From Stomoxys calcitrans (taxonomy: Eukaryota > Arthropoda > Insecta > Diptera > Muscidae), in contig NC_081553.1 in NCBI RefSeq assembly GCF_963082655.1, forward strand, positions 31,917,114 to 31,981,113: 64,000 nt of DNA, written 5' to 3'. This document shows, piece after piece, positions 32,761 to 44,367 of this stretch. The first letter of the stretch is position 1. The number at the start of each line of letters is the position of its first letter. The translations under genes were made by a program, and so were the position numbers. The notes below the pieces were generated by a model. The model worked only from the letters and a program-made list of their open reading frames with translations. It did not search any database and was not told the DNA's origin.

Positions 32761-33814
32761 TTATTGGTTTTTGCTTAGATCCTTTCCTATAACCCTTTTA
32801 ATATCCTTCTTTGGATGAAATGCAAATGTGAATCAAAATATTACAAACTAAAATCCGAAAATAACAATCGAAATCAACACAACATTTGAGTAACTAACTC
32901 AGCAGGTAACAAAAAAAAAAAACTACAGAAAAAATAGCTCAAAATCTAGCATGACAAAATAAGTAAAAAGGAAATTTTAGTTTCCAAAACTTTACTGATT
33001 CGAATTTTCCACAACATTTTCCCTTCACAGCATCACCGGTATGTTGCTGGCAATGCAGACGGCACAGTTTCACAAATCAAGTTCATTAAATATAAAATGC
33101 AGCTCTCGAGCACAGCAACACAACAATGCACGGATAGGTCGGGAAATGTGTTTAATAATAAGTTTCTTCGGACCGCATTGTAAGTACAGCATGGCTGAAG
33201 AAATTTCAGCAAAATTTCTTGGCTAGATTGGGGAATAAAAATGTCCAATGTCCTGTTGGGTTCCACTCTCACCTCTTCCACCACCCTTCATTTAACAAAG
33301 CGAAAGAGTTACACGAGCAAAGTTTCGTTCAAAGAAATTCCAAGTATTGTAAGTTTGGATGTTGCAAAGATGATTCCTGGTATCCTCTCAAGTATTCTCA
33401 GCGTAATGTTGTGGACTAGAGGTAGTCGAAAGCTGAGTGTGATAACACATGTAAGGGTGGTTGTTGGGGCGATTTTTGTGTAAACTTTAAGTAAATCATG
33501 TTGAGGGTTGGCTGGGGGAAGAAATAACAACTTTAAAGTCAAGTGTTCATAACTTTTGTTACAACTTTTACAACAATTGTTGCAAGCAGCAATTTGATTT
33601 TTGTTGTTGTTGTTATTGGAATACTTTCTCGTTGCAGCTTCAGTTTCTGGTTGTGATGCTAAATTTGGTTTAGTAAATTGAGAGTGTAAACTGTGTTGTG
33701 GAAAGATGCATAGATAGACAGTTGTTTTTAAATTCGGGTTTCTACTATAGGCTCTACTGCTGTGGTACAGGATATCACTATTAAGTCTTAATGCATGAAC
33801 ACCTTAAAAGAGGA
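32761..33814. other. Spacer with no recognised gene
   Basis: No domain or repeat recognised. Frames at 33033-33284 and 33241-33483 overlap in several frames and carry no known motif. A GTT-rich stretch lies near 33600. Confidence 0.5.
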
Positions 33815-34110
33815 CAATAACGCTAGGGAGACCGCCATGGATGGATAGAAGTTATTAAGTCGGCCTATGACGCTGAAATCTTGGTTCGAATCCTGGCGAG
33901 AAGATCAGAAAAAAGCAGTAGCTATCCCCTCCTAATGCTGGCGAAAATTGTGAGATACTTTGCCATGTAAAAACTTCTCCCCAAAGAGGTGTCGCTCTGC
34001 CGCACGCCGTTCGGACTCGGCTATAAAAAGAAGACCCTTTATCATTGAGCTTAAACTTGAATCGGACAGCACTCAGTGGTACATGAGATGTTTGCCTTAA
34101 TGAAAATTAG
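33815..34110 (+). mobile_element. tRNA-headed SINE, nearly complete
   Basis: Head with a diverged A box (33826-33850) and a perfect B box GGTTCGAATCC at 33883-33893. The body has GGTGTCGCTCTGCCGCACG and TTCGGACTCGGCTATAAAAA, then TTATCATTGAGCTTAAAC, with a truncated tail near 34100. Confidence 0.85.
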
Positions 34111-34651
34111 CTTTTTTGGCTTTAAAATCACCTTCTGATTCGAATCTTTATGTTCATGTATTTTTTTGTTCGAAGTAGGTAGTCCAAATTCCATCAAATC
34201 TATTTAGATTTTAAAACAATGCAACCGGTTTTTTAACCGGTTTCATAATTATTTCACTGGGTTACTTCTACGCTTGTCTCCTTCAGTAGATATTTCCGTA
34301 CATTACAACAGCAATGATGAAGTACAGGTTTTATCCCACATCCAAGCTATTTCTTGCCATTTTTCGTTTTCATCGTCCTGCCTGTGTTGGACGTCAAACA
34401 CATTATGAGTTGTCTTAAGGGATTTTTACTAAGATATAAGATTTATTAAAATACATATACGTGTATGTGAGAGTGTGAATTGTGATGGTGTTTGCTCAGC
34501 TTTCAGTTAAAATGTTTACTCTAGACTGTGATTATTCTAATGCAGTGCTGCTAGCTGGAGTTAATAATGTTTTTCCTGGAAGTCCATGTTTTAATATTTC
34601 TCTATTTGATATGCAGAAAGAGATAGACAGTCTTCTCACTAAATGCATTTT
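34111..34651. other. Spacer with no recognised gene
   Basis: AT-rich, no recognised feature. Confidence 0.5.
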
Positions 34652-34820
34652 TTAAACCCACCACCTAAGGATGGGGGTATATTCATTTTGTCAATCCGTT
34701 TGCAACACATCGAAGTATCCAATATCCCTATATAAAATATATATTCTTGATCAGCGGAAAAATCTAAGACGATCTAGCCATGTCCGTCCGTCTGTCTGTT
34801 GAAATCACGCTACAGTCTTT
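34652..34820 (+). mobile_element. DINE-1-like subfamily B 5' end only
   Basis: ACCCACCACCTAAGGATG, CATTTTGTCAATCCG, TTGATCAGCGGAAAAATC, a short GTCC block, then CACGCTACAGTCTTTA. It stops where an inverted 3' end begins. Confidence 0.85.
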
Positions 34821-36655
34821 AACAAGTAAAAATGCATTAAGTTCGGCCGGGCGGAACTTTGGATACCCACCACCTCGGGTGTATATGTAGGCCCCCTTTC
34901 ACCACAAACTGGTGAAAATTGGATAACTTATACACCCAAATTCGGCACGGACATTGCAAATCATTGAATTTTATTACCAAAATCAGTGTTCGGTTCGAAA
35001 TGTGTTCATTCACCGTAACGTTGCGTCCAACAGCATCTTTGAAAAAATACGGTCCAATGATTCCACCAGCGTACAAACCACACCAAACAGTGCATTTTTC
35101 GGGATGCATGGGCAGTTCTTGAACGGCTTCTGGTTGCTCTTCACTCCAAATGCGGCAATTTTGCTTATTTACGTAGCCATTCAACCAGAAATGAGCCTCA
35201 TCGCTGAACAAAATTTGTCAAAATTTGAACACATTTCGAACCGAACACTGATTTTGGAAATAAAATTCAATGATTTGCAAGCGTTGCTCGTTAGTAAGTC
35301 TATTCATGATGAAATGTCAAAGCATACTGAGCATCTTTCTCTTTGACACCATGTCTGAAATCCCACGTGATCTGTCAAATACTAATGCATGAAAATCCTA
35401 ACCTTAAAAAAATCACCCTTTATAAGTCCCTGTTGAATTTTGTATATCAAATTTCAGCGAAATCGGATAAAATATAAAGCTTTTATTGGCTTCAGACCCT
35501 TCATTGGCAGATCGGTCAATATCGCAGCTATATCTGAATGTAGTCCGATCTGAATCATATTTGGGTATTATATTGGGAGGCGTAAAACTACCCACTGTTT
35601 CAAATTTTAGGGAAATCGATTAAAAAATAAATCTTTTATGGGCTTTAGACCCTTTATCTGGAGATTGGTATATATGGCAGCTATATCTAAATATTGTCCG
35701 ATACAAACCATATTTTGGACGAATGTTGAGAGGTTTAAAACTGCGCACTCTTCCAAATTTCAGCGAAATCGAATAAAAAATAAAGCTTTTATGGTCTTCA
35801 GACCCTTTATCGAGAGATCGGTCTAAATGGCAGCTTTATCTAAATATAGTCCAAACTGAACCATATTCACGTCACATATCGGGAAATTCGAAATAACCCA
35901 CTTTTTCAAATTTCAGCGAAATCGGGTAATAAATAAAGCTTTTATGGTCTTCAGACACTTTATCGGCAGATTGGTCTATATGGCAGCTATATTTAAATAT
36001 AGTCCAATCTGAACCATATTTGGTTCAGATGTTGGGAGGCTTAAAATAACACACTTTTGCAAATTTCAGCGAAATCGGGTAATAAATAAAGCCTTTATGG
36101 TCTTTAGACCCCTTATCGGGAGACCGGTCTATATGGTAGCTATATCTAAATATATTCCGATCTGATCCATATTTAGGTCAGATATCAGGAGGCTATAAAT
36201 AACCCACTATTTCAAATTTCAGCGAGATTGGATAGTAAATAAAGCTTTTATGGTGTTCAGACCCTTTATCGGGAGATCGGTCTATATGGCAGCTATATCT
36301 AAATATAGTCCGATATGAACCATATTCGAGTCATATGTCGGGAAGCTTTAAACTACTCACTATTTCCAATTTCAGCAGCGTATAAAACATAAAGTTTTAA
36401 TGGGCTTTAGACCCTTTATCGGAACATCGGTCTATATAGCAATTATATCCAAATATCGTCCGATTTGGCCCGTGCAAAAACTTAACCAGCGTGCATCAAA
36501 AAGACGTATCTGTGCCAAATTTAAGCGCAATATCTTAATTTTTGAAGCCTGCAGAGTGATTACAACAGACGGACGGACAGACGGACAGACACACGGACAC
36601 CGTTAAATCGTCTTTGAGTTCTACGACGATCCAAAATATATATTGAGGTCATGGT
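34821..36655 (-). mobile_element. DINE-1-like element, subfamily B/F
   Basis: 3' end complement (AACAAGTAAAAATGCATTAA, hairpin with one mismatch, GATACCCACCACC) at 34821-34880. After a truncated fold-back MITE, seven F-type units (CTTTTATGGTCTTCAGACCC) of about 153 bp run to a GGAC block (36568-36600) and a decayed 5' end. F units differ from B in GGTCTTCAGACCC and AAATAAAGC. Confidence 0.75.
34954..35420 (-). mobile_element. Fold-back MITE, one arm truncated
   Basis: Same family as 10730-11337. The left arm begins mid-arm at GCAAATCATTG, so about 130 bp including the terminus are missing. The internal FSDEAHFWLNG segment is on the minus strand. The right arm is complete to TCACCCTT (35420) with TA after it. 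It abuts a B 3' end on the left. Confidence 0.85.
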
Positions 36656-37005
36656 GGGAGTTAGATGGTATTGATCTGGACAACTTTTACTCTCGACAAG
36701 ACGGCGCAAAGTACCACACAGCAATGAAACTATTGCGATTCCTCATCTCGAAAAGGTGATCACAATTGGCCAACTTGAGACTTCTTCCTTTGGGGCCATG
36801 TGAAAGATAAGGTGTACGCCAATAGCCCAACAGCAATTGAAGAAATTAAAGATTGAATTCGTGATGGTATCGCGAACTTAGGGCAGCTAGATTGCGATTT
36901 GGTTCTGGAAAATTTCATGAAAAGGATATAGTTGTAAAAGCGTTCGTTATGGCCAATTGCCTGATTTTCTTTCTCATTATTAATGGTAGGAAATTTTTTA
37001 TTATG
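36656..37005 (+). pseudogene. Mariner-type transposase C-terminal relic
   Basis: Plus-strand reading gives DNFYSRQDGAKYHTAMKLL (the QDGA-xHTA motif around the third-catalytic-Asp region), then GPCERKVYANSPTAIEEIKD, IANLGQLDCDLVLENFMKRI. This matches the usual end of Tc1/mariner-superfamily transposases. Stops occur after FLISKR and IEEIKD, and frames shift. The N-terminal two thirds are missing and no terminal repeats are seen. Sequence wording differs from the fold-back MITE family, so this is a separate lineage. Confidence 0.7.
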
Positions 37006-37010
37006 CATTT

Positions 37011-38586
37011 TTATACCCACCACCGAAGGATGGGGGTATATTCATTTTGTCATTCCGTTTGCAACACATCGAAATATCCATTTCCGACCCTATAAAGTAT
37101 ATATATTCTTGATCAGCGTAAAAATCTAAGACGATCTAGACATGTCCGTCCGTCTGTCCGTCTGTCCGTCTGTCCGTCTGTCTGTTGAAATCACGCTACA
37201 GTCTTTAAAAATAGAGATATTGAGCTGAAATTTTGCACAGATTCTTTTTTTTGTCCATAAGAAGGTTAAGTTCGAAGATGGGCTATATCGGACTATATCT
37301 TGATATAGCCCCCATATAGACCGATCCGACGATTAAGGGTCTTAGGCCAATAAAAGCCACATTTATTATCCGATTTTGCTGAAATTTGACACAGTGAGTT
37401 GTGTTAGGCCTTCCAACATCATCCGTCAATTTGGCTCATATCGGTCCAGATTTGCATATAGCTGCCATATATACCGATCCTCCGATTTAGGGTCTTGGGC
37501 CCATAAAAGCCACATTTATTATCCGATTTTGGTGAAATTTTGGACAGTGGGTTGCGCTGAGCCCTTCGACATCCTTCGTCAGTTTGGCCGAGATCGGTCC
37601 AAATTTAGATATAGCTGCCATATAGACCGATCTTCCGATTTAGGGTCCTAGGCCCATAAAAGCCACATTTATTATCCGATTGTGCTGAAATTTGGGACAG
37701 TGAGTATCGTTCGGCCCTTCCACATCCTTCGTCAATTTGTTTCAGATCGGTCCAGATTTGGATATAGCTGCCATATATACCGATCCTCCGGTTTAGGGTC
37801 TTGGGCCCATAAAAGCCACATTTATCATCCGATTTTGCTGAAATTTGGGACAGTTAGTTGCGTTGAGCCCTTCGACATCCTTCGTCAATTTGTTTCAGAT
37901 CGGTCGAGATTTGGATATAGCTGCCATATATACCGATCCTCCGGTTTAGGGTCTTAGGCCCACAAAAGCCACATTTATTATCCGATTTTGCTGAAATTTG
38001 GGACAGTGAGTTGCGTTGAGCCCTTTGACATCCTTCGTCAATTTGGTTCAGATCGGTCCAGATTTGGATATAGCTGCCATATATACCGATCCTCCGATTT
38101 AGGGTCTTGGGCCCATAAAAGCCACATTTATTATCCGATTTTGCTGAAATTTGGAACAGTGAGTTGCCTTAGGCCCTTCGACACCTTTCATCTATTTGGC
38201 CCTGATCGGTTCAGATTTGGATATAGCTGCCATATAGACCGAACTCTCGATTTAAGATTTTGGACCCATAAAAAGCGCATTTATTGTCGGATGTCGCCGA
38301 AATTTGGGACAGTGAGTTGTGTTGGTCCCTTCGATACATGTCTTCAGTTTGCCTCAGATCGGTCCAGATTTGGATATAGCTGCCATATAGACCGATCTCT
38401 CGGTTGAACAATGACTTGTACTTATAAGCATTTGGTCTTAATCGAATGATATGTCTATATAGCTGTTATGGGGCATAACGTATGCATTTTTCAATTGATT
38501 TTGACGAAAGGTGTTTCGCATATATACCCGAGGTGGTGGGTATCCAAAGTTCGGCCCGGCCGAACTTAACGCCTTTTTACTTGTTT
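37011..38586 (+). mobile_element. DINE-1-like element, subfamily B, near full length
   Basis: Reference copy: ATACCCACCACCGAAGGATG, TTTCCGACCCTATAAAG, TTGATCAGCG, a GTCC/GTCT block (37144-37190), seven units with GGCCCATAAAAGCCACATTT, then CGAGGTGGTGGGTATCC, perfect hairpin arms AAGTTCGGCC/GGCCGAACTT and TTACTTGTT. Unit starts in the frames at 37376, 37682 and 37988 are exactly 306 bp (two units) apart. Confidence 0.92.
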
Positions 38587-40015
38587 ATTATACATCCGAT
38601 TTATTATACATCCATTTTTTATTATACATCCGATCATTTCTTTCAAAAAATATAATTTTTTTTCTGTCAGCCAACATGCAGGGGATGTCCCCTATAAATG
38701 CAGTACATTGCATTGGCGAGAGGAAATTGGGAATTGGTAGGGGTGGAAAGGATGTAGTGCTTATTGACATTTGTCTTAAATCTTTGGATGCCAAAGTGGG
38801 TGGGAAAACATTAGCCGGAAGTCGATTCCACATACGAACGGTTCGGGCGAAGTAAGAATTGTCTCTATAAAGCATTGTGTGGTCCGCTGGCCAATCAATT
38901 ACAAACGGGTGTGAGTTCCTGGAATGTTTAGTATCCCTGACATACATCCATACATCAGGAATAAGAAGACGTTCTATCAGTACCGATAGAACAGCGCCAA
39001 ACAACCTACATTGCGGCGATGATGAAGGGAGGCAATAGAGTTGGATACCCCACTGTCCCCAATCAACGCCATCGCTCTTCTCTGTACACAGTCCAGTAGC
39101 TCCAGGGATGATTTTGAAGCTCCAGCCCATACATGTGAGTTTTACTCCATTTTCGGCCTTATGAAAGTGGTGAAGATGTAAAGAAGATCAGATGGAGTGA
39201 AGTAATTCTTACACCGTTTAACGAAGCCTAAACATTTGAATGTTTCTTTCGACACTTCAAATACATGTTTAGCCCAATGGACATCACTTTGTATTTTCAT
39301 GCCCAGAACATTAAGAGCTTCTGATTGCTCAACATCTACACCGTTGATGGACAAAGATGATCGTAATGGGTCAACGAATCGTTTGTGTGACAACAAGCAG
39401 CATTGAAATCTACTCGATTCATTCGACCCCACTCAGAAATGGCCAGCAAATCCTGGCAGAGTGTATCGTCCATAACCCGCCTCTTATCCTCAATCTCTCG
39501 AAGACTCGGCCTATGGTTGAATAAGAACGAATGACAGAGATTACTGTCATCCGCAAATTAGTAGATCGGATTCGATGTCTGACCCAACAGATCGTTGATG
39601 AAAATTAGAAAAAGAGAAGTAGAAAGAACGAAGCCCTGGGGTACACCTGCGGTCAATTTGTGCTCATTGGATGAGAACCCATCTATGACGACTCGAATAG
39701 TGCGATCTCTGAGAAAGCTCGAAATAAATCGAACGAAGCCATTACCGACACCAAATGCAACAAGCTTTGATGGTAGCGCACCGTGCCAGACCCTATCAAA
39801 TGCCTTGGAGATATCCAGAGCCACAACCTTACTATCACCAAACTGGTGCATAAAGCGCCTCCAACTTTAAATACCAAAGTAATGGCTTTGCCCTAACATA
39901 ATAGATTTGCAGGCCGGAATCTTTCTTAAGGCCTTGGCCTCGTTGCTACAGAATTACATTCAGTATTTGTTCTGAGCGATATTCAGATGTCTCTTGTATT
40001 TCCTTAGCTGAGTGT
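38587..40015 (-). pseudogene. CR1/Jockey-like non-LTR retrotransposon RT fragment
   Basis: Minus strand, 39851-39558: VVALDISKAFDRVWHGALPS (motif A), then LTAGVPQGFVLSTSLFLIFI (motif B and C lead-in). A stop (TAA) directly precedes FADDSNLCHS (catalytic Asp pair) near 39550. Then ALNVLGMKIQSDVHW and SKETFKCLGFVKRCKNYFTP, and from 39130 the C-terminal part with YFARTVRMWNRLPANVFP. After the coding end, the minus-strand tail has three copies of ATGTATAATAAA-type repeats (38587-38633), a terminal short repeat as in CR1-like elements. 5' of motif A the similarity fades; the endonuclease is absent. A frame change occurs between 39142 and 39130. Clade is a judgement by eye. Confidence 0.82.
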
Positions 40016-41506
40016 TATAGAAATTGATATTTCGATGTGTTGCAAACGGAATGACTAAATGAATATACCCCCTATCCTACGGTGGTGGGTATAAAAATAG
40101 AGATATTGATCTGAAACTTTGCACAAATTCTTTTTTTGTTCATAAGCAGGTTATATTCGAAGAAGGGCTATATCTTGATATAGCCCCCATATAGACCGAT
40201 CCGCCGATTTAGGGTCTTAGGCCCAAAAAAGTCACATTTATTACCCGAAATTTGGGACAATGAGTTGCGTTAATCCCTTCGACATCCTTCTTCAATTTAG
40301 CCCAGATCGGTCCAGATTTGGATAAAGCTGCCATTAAGACCGATATCTCGATGTAATGTCTTGCGCCCATAAAAGAGGTATTTATTATCTGATGTCGCCA
40401 AAATTTGTGACAGCGAATTGTGTTAGGCTTTTCGACATCTTTCTGCAATTTGGCCCAGATAGGTCCAGATTTGGATATAGATGCCATATAGACCGATATA
40501 TCGATTAAAGGTCTTGCGCCGATAAAAGGCGAATTTTTTTCCGATTTTTTTTTAAATTTGGAACAGTGAGTTGCGTTAGGCCCCTTGACATCTTTCTGAA
40601 ACCGATCTCTCGATTTAAGGTTTTTTGGCCATAAAAGGAGCATTTATTTCGCCGAAATGTGAGCCAGTGAGTTGTTCTAGGCTCTTCGACATCTTCCTGC
40701 AATTTGGCCCAGATCGGTCCTGATTTGGATATATCTGCCATATTGAACGATATTTCGATATTAGGTCTTGCGCCCATAAAGGGGGAATTTATTATCTGAT
40801 GTCGCCAAAATTTGGGACAGCGAATTGTGTTAGGCTTTTCGACATCTTTCTGCAATTTGGCCCAGATCGGTCCAGATTTGGATATATATGCCATATAGAC
40901 CGATATATCGATTAAAGGTTTTTTGCCCGATTTTTTTAAAATTTGGAACAGTGAGTTGCGTTAGGCCCCTTGACATCTTTCTGGAATTTGGTTCAGATCG
41001 GTCCAGATGTGGATATAGCTGCCACATAAACCGATCTCTCGATTTAAGGTTTTTTGGCCATAAAAGGAGCATTTGTTGACCAATTTCGCCGAAATGTGAG
41101 ACAGTGAGTTGTTCTAGGCTCTTCGACATCTTCCTGCAATTTGGCCCAGATCGGTCCTGATTTCAATATAGCTGCCATATAGACCGATATATCGATTTAA
41201 GGTCTTGCGCCCATTTAAGGCGCATTTATAAATCGATTTCACTGAAATTTGTGACTTATGTTAGGCTTTTCAACATCCGAATCATATATGGTTCAGATCG
41301 GTTTATTTTTAGATATAGCTTCTAAAACGATGAATATTTTGTTATACACCATTAAACAATGACTTGTACTGATTAGTATTTGGTCCAAATCGGAACACAT
41401 TTCGATATAGCTGCTGTGGGACATAAGGTAAGCATTTTTCACCAGATTTTGACGAAACGTGGTTTACATATATACCCGAGGTGTTGGGTGTCCTTTTACT
41501 TGTTTT
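40016..41506 (+). mobile_element. DINE-1-like element, subfamily B, inverted 5' terminus and lost hairpin
   Basis: 40016-40096 is a B 5' terminus in reverse (TTTCGATGTGTTGCAAACGG ... GGTGGTGGGTAT). It joins at about 40096 to plus-strand AGAGATATTGATCTGAAACT. About eight units, several internally deleted, run to CGAGGTGTTGGGTGTCC, followed immediately by TTTTACTTGTT: the hairpin and flanks are missing. Confidence 0.8.
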
Positions 41507-41734
41507 TGCCTATGAAAGGGATAATTTTTTAAGACTTCGTTAATTTCTGTTGTACCCACAACCTTGGAATGGGGAAAGGTATCAGGGATGAGAATGCCGA
41601 AAGAAATTTGGACCCAATTATCTGGAGAGCCATCCTGCACCTAAAAGACACCTCAAACGAACAAATAGAGAGGCAAAGTAAAACTGTAAGTCTTTGTATG
41701 TAAACAAAGTATAATGGATATGAATTGCTGTGCT
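41507..41734. other. Short unclassified stretch
   Basis: No recognised feature. Confidence 0.4.
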
Positions 41735-42150
41735 GTTGGAGCTATACCCGATAATGAACCGATTCTGGGCATACTTGGCTTGAGTGTTGAAGACCATAGA
41801 AGATGCAAAATTTCAACGAAATCGAATAAGAATTACGCCCCTTGGAGGCTCAAGAAGTAAGATCGGGAGATCGGTTTATATAGGAGATTTATCAGGTTTT
41901 CGACCGATTCACGTCATTCTTACCACGTATGCTGATGGTTATAGAAGAAGTCGTTGTGCATTTTAAGAAAGAAAGAAGTAAAATAGAATCGGGTGGTCGT
42001 TTTTAATGGGTGCTATAACAGGTTTTGGACCGATTCGGACCATACTTGATTATATATACATCATGGAGCCATAAACCAATTTTTCGATGTGTTTAGTAAA
42101 CCTCGACGATGTTAGTAAACCTCCTACTATGGTGGAGGGAATTATAAAAT
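41735..42150 (-). mobile_element. DINE-1-like subfamily A fragment
   Basis: Two decayed A units (GGAGGCTCAAGAAGTAAGAT), then a 5' end remnant CCTACTATGGTGGAGGGA near 42120-42140. The 3' end is missing. Confidence 0.6.
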
Positions 42151-42745
42151 AGATTTGGGAACAGGTTTGTAAATTTGTTTGTTCAGTATAGACTCAAAAA
42201 TGAACGATTTTCTTGAAAATTTTACAGATTATGTGGGTTGATCTGGAGAGAGCAAGAGGCTATTTAATTTTGTGATATCGGAAGGGAAGCCGACCCTGCC
42301 CTTTACCACAAAACCTTCACAGAAAAATAAAAGTGGACCGATCGGTGCAATATGGGATTCAAATTAAAGGTATTCATTTGAATTTCATATTAAAAAATTG
42401 GATCCAAGAACCTAGGGAAACGCCCCGACCCCCAACCCCCTCAAGTATATTGGACAATCATGACAATGTGGGACTCAAATAATGGATATTTAAACAGCTA
42501 TTTTGGTTGTTGGTGATTAGATTACGAATGTGATATATCAGATGTTGGGTCCAAGAATCTGGCGAGCACCCCACCCCCTAAATCAGCTATATCTTCCAAT
42601 CTTGACAATATGGATGTCAAATGAAAGGTAATGCCTATTTGGGGTGATTTTGTATTTGGGCGGGCTCCCAAAATACTTGTACCCAATTTTACTATGATGT
42701 TCGTACTCTACTTTTGAATACCTTTCATTTGAGTAGCAAATTTGA
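42151..42745 (+). repeat. Helitron-like repeat (type E), fragment
   Basis: GTTCAGTATAGACTCAAAAA, AAAAGTGGACCGATCGG and repeated AAATGAAAGGTA/GAATATGATAT motifs match the 29.0-29.8 kb element. The CTAG 3' end is not present here. Confidence 0.6.
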
Positions 42746-43721
42746 CATTTCTACATGTTTGTTGCTTATAATTCCCATAAAAACTAAAACTACATGAAAT
42801 GCTTATACACTTCAATGCTCATAAATTGAACCTTTGTACAGACTTTTCATTTAGCTTCAATTGCATTGAATTGAATTATGAGCGACTCCACATGCCAGTG
42901 CTCTACTTAGCAATCTCTGGTTTTCATATTTAATCATTCGATAAAAATTTCCCATAATTAGCAATGTAATGCATTCTAATGCTAAAATGTACGCTTCGTT
43001 AATTTTTCTATCGCCCAAACCTTATTAAGGTTAAGATCACCAATCCCTCTCATCTAGACTCATGTGATTGTCTAAAAGTCCTTCAATCTACACAACAGTT
43101 TATATCGATTCAATTCCCCATTATGATATATGTACCTTTAATATGCTAATTAAAAGCCTTATGCTGTTAATTCATTTCAAAGAATTGCCGAGACTTTTCC
43201 TTAGTTCCTTGCCTTACAATATCGGGTGCTTAGAAAATGCACAGAAATTCGATGACAAAGGAACACCAATTAACACATGTTCCCATTAGGGATAACCATT
43301 AAATCTTTGGGTAAAAGACTTACGCTCCAATAAATTGTGAAGCCTTGTGCTTTCTTGCTTGCTTATTGTTAAGCTGTAGATTCACATTCTCCCCTCAGCA
43401 TCAAGGAGAAGCACAAAGTATTTAATGGCTAATTATTTTTGGTGGCTGTCGGTTTTTTTTTTCCTATTTATTTTCTTTTGCTGTATGGCTTTTCTTTTTT
43501 AGAATCGTTGGATTGTTTGTTTGAGGAATATTAGCCAAGATTTTTCACACCATTCGATAATCGTAATATGTGATGTGTGTCTTGTGATTAAAAATATTCT
43601 TCAAGAACTCGAGGTGCACAACATCGGCATGGGTTATTCCATAATAAATGTCTAGAAAAAATTGGGTAATAGTTGCAATGTGCAATGAGGCGTGCATAAA
43701 TATTCTTTGAATGGAAAACTA
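42746..43721. other. Spacer with no recognised gene
   Basis: No domain or repeat family recognised. A T run occurs near 43452. Confidence 0.5.
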
Positions 43722-44318
43722 AAGGGTGATTTTTTTGAGGTTAGGATTTTCATGCATTAGTATTTGACAGATCACGTGGGATTTCAGACATGGTGTCAAA
43801 GAGAAAGATGCTCAGTATGCTTTGACATTTCATCATGAATAGACTTACTAACGAGCAACGCTTGCAAATCATTGAATTTTATTACCAAAATCAGTGTTCG
43901 GTTCGAAATGTGTTCATTCACCGTAACGTTGCGTCCAACAGCATCTTTGAAAAAATACGGTCCAATGATTCCACCAGCGTACAAACCACACCAAACAGTG
44001 CATTTTTCGGGATGCATGGGCAGTTCTTGAACGGCTTCTGGTTGCTCTTCACTCCAAATGCGGCAATTTTGCTTATTTACGTGGCCATTCAACCAGAAAT
44101 GAGCCTCATCGCTGAACGGTGAATGAACGCATTTTGAACCGAACACTGATTTTGGTAATAAAATTCAATAATTTGCAAGCGTTGCTCGTTAGTAAGTCTA
44201 TTCATGATGAAATGTCAAAGCATACTGAGCATCTTTCTCTTTGACACCATGTCTGAAATCCCACGTGATCTGTCAAATACTAATGCATGAAAATCCTAAC
44301 CTCAAAAAAATCACCCTA
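43722..44318 (-). mobile_element. Fold-back MITE, complete
   Basis: About 597 bp, TA at 43720-43721 and 44319-44320. Arms of about 195 bp repeat the transposase start (MNRLTNEQRLQIIEFYYQNQ) in opposite directions. The internal segment (HFWLNG, WCGLYAGGIIGPYFFKDA) is on the minus strand. One terminal base differs (TCACCCTA). The inner joint is CGCTGAACGGTGAATGAACG. Confidence 0.92.
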
Positions 44319-44367
44319 TATTTAGAAATATCCCTTGATATATTGATCGTATAGAAGTGTGCAGTTT

